Shown here: positions 62,035 through 64,000 of the stretch, in pieces
How positions within the stretch are numbered: the first letter of the stretch is position 1
Layout of the letters: every line of letters starts with the position of its first letter
NCBI RefSeq assembly: GCF_022201045.2
Contig: NC_068558.1
Location: 40,443,501 to 40,507,500, forward strand
Length of the DNA stretch: 64,000 nucleotides
Direction of reading: 5' to 3'
From: Citrus sinensis
Lineage: Eukaryota > Streptophyta > Magnoliopsida > Sapindales > Rutaceae
Position numbers and translations under genes: made by a program
Notes under the pieces: model-generated
What the model was told of the DNA's origin: nothing
Seen by the model: only the letters and a program-made list of their open reading frames with translations
Databases searched by the model: none

Positions 62035-62466
62035 ATCTCTCATTCTCTTTTTATTTATTTTGTTTTAGTTAGATAGGCTTCTATTTCAATTTTTAAAAGA
62101 TTTTGGACAATGAAGCTTGAATTACCTAGACAAGTCAGCCACTGTGAAGTGGTGAACACCAATAAGTTCGAATCTTTTTATGTTGTGGAAACATGCTTTC
62201 TCCTTATTTAGGAGTTGATTTCAGGCTAAACTTTCGTAATTAAGCTTTAACAATGATACATTGTAAGATATTTGATGCACTCATCAATCCATTTAGAATT
62301 TGTAGTAGTCCGCAATATAATATTATTAAAAATAAACCTAGATAACATAAGCTTCCAAGATTTCAGATCAATTCAATTACAATTTTTAGTGTTTGTAATC
62401 TACAATACTACGAAGAAAAAAAACCTACGTTATATAAGCTTCCAAGATTTCGTGGGCACAACTGCA
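62035..62466. repeat. Dispersed repeat, copy 2 (partner at 23095-23545)
   Basis: Follows directly on the copia remnant, with which it shares orientation. See the partner copy for shared blocks. Ends near GCTTCCAAGATTTCGTGGGC. Confidence 0.7.
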
Positions 62467-62609
62467 CAAAGCCGTAGTGGGCCCCATATAGACTCTTCTA
62501 TTCTGAGACCATTAACAAAATGATCCACTAATCTATAAACCCAAGCCCAATCAGCCCAATAAGAACAAATATCAAATAATAATTTTTTAATTAAAAAAAT
62601 TAAGGGAAT

Positions 62610-63101
62610 TAGGGATTTCTGAAATTCGCGCTTTCCAGCAAAGAAACCCTAGGTAGCTACTCTTCTCAAATCGCGTGCCTCGCTGCCAGAATTTCTCCGT
62701 TCGCCTTACCGGAATCCCGCTGGAACGTTGTAGGAAACCACAGACAGACGCACCGCTGACCCAGGTCTCCACCGGTAACTCTTCATATTAGTTAGTGTTT
62801 TATTAACATTTTGTTAATGTTAATTTATGTAACTATTGAATAAGCCTGGTGGCTGGTGAAAGTGTTCTTCATATGAAAAATAAAAATAAGTCATTCTAAT
62901 TTTTTTAACTTTTTTTTTGCAAAATTAGTATTAATGATAATGTGGCAATTTAGAGCTGATTTTTGTTTCTTGTTTTATGGAGTGTGTGTGTGTGCTATCA
63001 GTATTTTAGCTGAAAGGAAGACAGATATGCTTTTGAAGATTGTGTTGAAGTAACCCCAAACCTGATTGAAGGTGAGAACGAGATAGGCTTAAAAACTGGA
63101 A
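62610..63101 (+). promoter_or_regulatory. HEN2: HEN2 leader exon and leader intron
   Basis: The stretch from AATTAGGGATTTCTGAAATT to CACCGCTGACCCAG (about 62613-62764) matches the pseudogene at 14365-14530 and looks like an untranslated first exon ending before GTCTCC. An intron follows, with a likely acceptor near 63000 (GTGCTATCAG). The conservation of this whole layout in the pseudogene shows that the 5' end was duplicated as DNA. Confidence 0.65.
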
Positions 63102-64000
63102 ATGGAAGAATCACCGATGGCTGGGAAGAGGAAAGCACCTGAAGAGGATTTACATGTCACTGGAACCCCAGAGGAAGAATCCACCAAAAAGCAGCGAAAT
63201 CTGACACGCTCATGTGTGCATGAGGTTGCGGTCCCCAGTGGCTATGCTTTGACTAAAGATGAAGCAATTCATGGGACTTTTGCTAATCCGGTGTATAATG
63301 GTGAGATGGCAAAAACCTACAGTTTCGAGCTCGACCCATTTCAGCGAGTGTCGGTTGCATGCTTGGAGAGAAATGAGTCGGTTCTTGTCTCAGCTCATAC
63401 ATCAGCAGGTAAAACTGCTGTTGCTGAGTATGCGATAGCAATGGCTTTCAGAGATAAGCAGAGGGTTATATACACTTCACCTTTGAAAGCTTTGAGTAAC
63501 CAGAAGTACAGGGAGTTACATCAAGAGTTTAAAGATGTTGGATTGATGACTGGTGATGTTACTCTCTCGCCTAATGCTAGTTGTTTGGTCATGACAACAG
63601 AAATTCTACGAGGAATGCTTTATCGGGGGTCGGAGGTCTTGAAGGAAGTTGCTTGGGTTATTTTTGATGAAATTCATTACATGAAAGATAGAGAAAGAGG
63701 GGTTGTTTGGGAGGAGAGTATTATATTTTTACCGCCAGCTATTAAGATGGTTTTTCTTTCTGCGACAATGTCCAATGCCACACAGTTTGCCGAGTGGATT
63801 TGTCATTTGCACAAACAGCCTTGCCATGTGGTGTACACAGATTTTCGACCAACACCATTACAGCACTATGTTTTTCCGGTGGGTGGGAGTGGATTGTATC
63901 TCGTTGTTGATGAGAAAGAGCAGTTTAGAGAGGATAATTTTGTGAAGCTGCAAGATACTTTCTCAAAGCAGAAAATAGGTGGCAGGAGAGAAAATGGAAA
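63102..64000 (+). CDS. HEN2: HEN2, DExH-box RNA helicase of the nuclear exosome (5' part only)
   Basis: 299 codons are visible, open to the window edge; the full plant protein is near 990 residues. The N end CVHEVAVP distinguishes HEN2 from its sister MTR4. Helicase motifs in order: Q-like LDPFQ (77-81), motif I AHTSAGKT (98-105), Ia [18 protein letters not shown], motif II DEIH (189-192), motif III SAT (220-222), and [14 protein letters not shown]2 unwinds RNA for the nuclear exosome, acting on misprocessed and non-coding transcripts in the nucleoplasm. No break is seen. The start at 63102 is supported by the matching ATG in the pseudogene at 14880. An upstream leader intron is likely. Confidence 0.95.
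   Translation, partial: MEESPMAGKRKAPEEDLHVTGTPEEESTKKQRNLTRSCVHEVAVPSGYALTKDEAIHGTFANPVYNGEMAKTYSFELDPFQRVSVACLERNESVLVSAHTSAGKTAVAEYAIAMAFRDKQRVIYTSPLKALSNQKYRELHQEFKDVGLMTGDVTLSPNASCLVMTTEILRGMLYRGSEVLKEVAWVIFDEIHYMKDRERGVVWEESIIFLPPAIKMVFLSATMSNATQFAEWICHLHKQPCHVVYTDFRPTPLQHYVFPVGGSGLYLVVDEKEQFREDNFVKLQDTFSKQKIGGRRENG

Overview
This is an AT-rich plant nuclear window. Its genes have introns with GT-AG (and one GC-AG) splice sites, the proteins are plant families (HEN2-type exosome helicase, cytosolic pyruvate kinase, plant RING-H2 ligase, mitochondrial-type Cpn60), and non-coding space is full of plant MITEs, LINE and Ty1/copia debris. The protein style suggests a eudicot tree such as Citrus, but nothing here proves the species. 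No CRISPR array, operon, tRNA or rRNA was seen.

Layout. 1-9.7 kb is copy A of a segmental duplication. It carries an intronless 2H-phosphoesterase-like gene (8105-8731) and several mobile elements. 9.7-11.9 kb holds an intact RING-H2 E3 ligase gene on the minus strand. 11.9-14.27 kb is copy B of the first block, with a 5.4 kb deletion and a clean LINE insertion. 14.35-15.84 kb is a broken copy of the 5' part of HEN2. 16.5-19.07 kb is an inverted, broken copy of the RING locus. 19.49-21.74 kb is a complete three-exon cytosolic pyruvate kinase gene. 24-30 kb is a decayed, tandemly repeated minus-strand gene family that I do not recognise, interrupted by a hAT-type element. 31.6-32.6 kb is a broken 5' fragment of a CCR4-NOT subunit 3 gene, and immediately upstream of it lies an array of eleven ~355 bp tandem units (32.54-36.46 kb). 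36.5-45 kb is gene-free and full of MITEs. 45.4-49.5 kb and 54.3-59.7 kb hold two tandem, divergent Cpn60-like genes that have lost ATPase-site sequences. 60.8-62.0 kb is a Ty1/copia remnant. The start of the apparently functional HEN2 gene runs off the right edge from 63102.

The theme is duplication followed by decay: HEN2, RING, 2H, NOT3 and Cpn60 each appear as whole and broken copies. The mobile elements are readable to the base: four hAT-like elements with exact 8-bp target duplications, two long-hairpin elements with exact 9-bp duplications, and one LINE with a 15-bp duplication plus poly-A. The functional genes do not form one pathway; pyruvate kinase is glycolytic, HEN2 is a nuclear RNA-surveillance helicase and the RING protein a probable ubiquitin ligase. 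I saw no clear new multi-gene system. The best candidates for something undescribed are the 2H-like protein without its two catalytic histidines, the ATPase-site-lacking Cpn60 paralogues, and the hAT-like family whose subterminal regions differ in motif from copy to copy.
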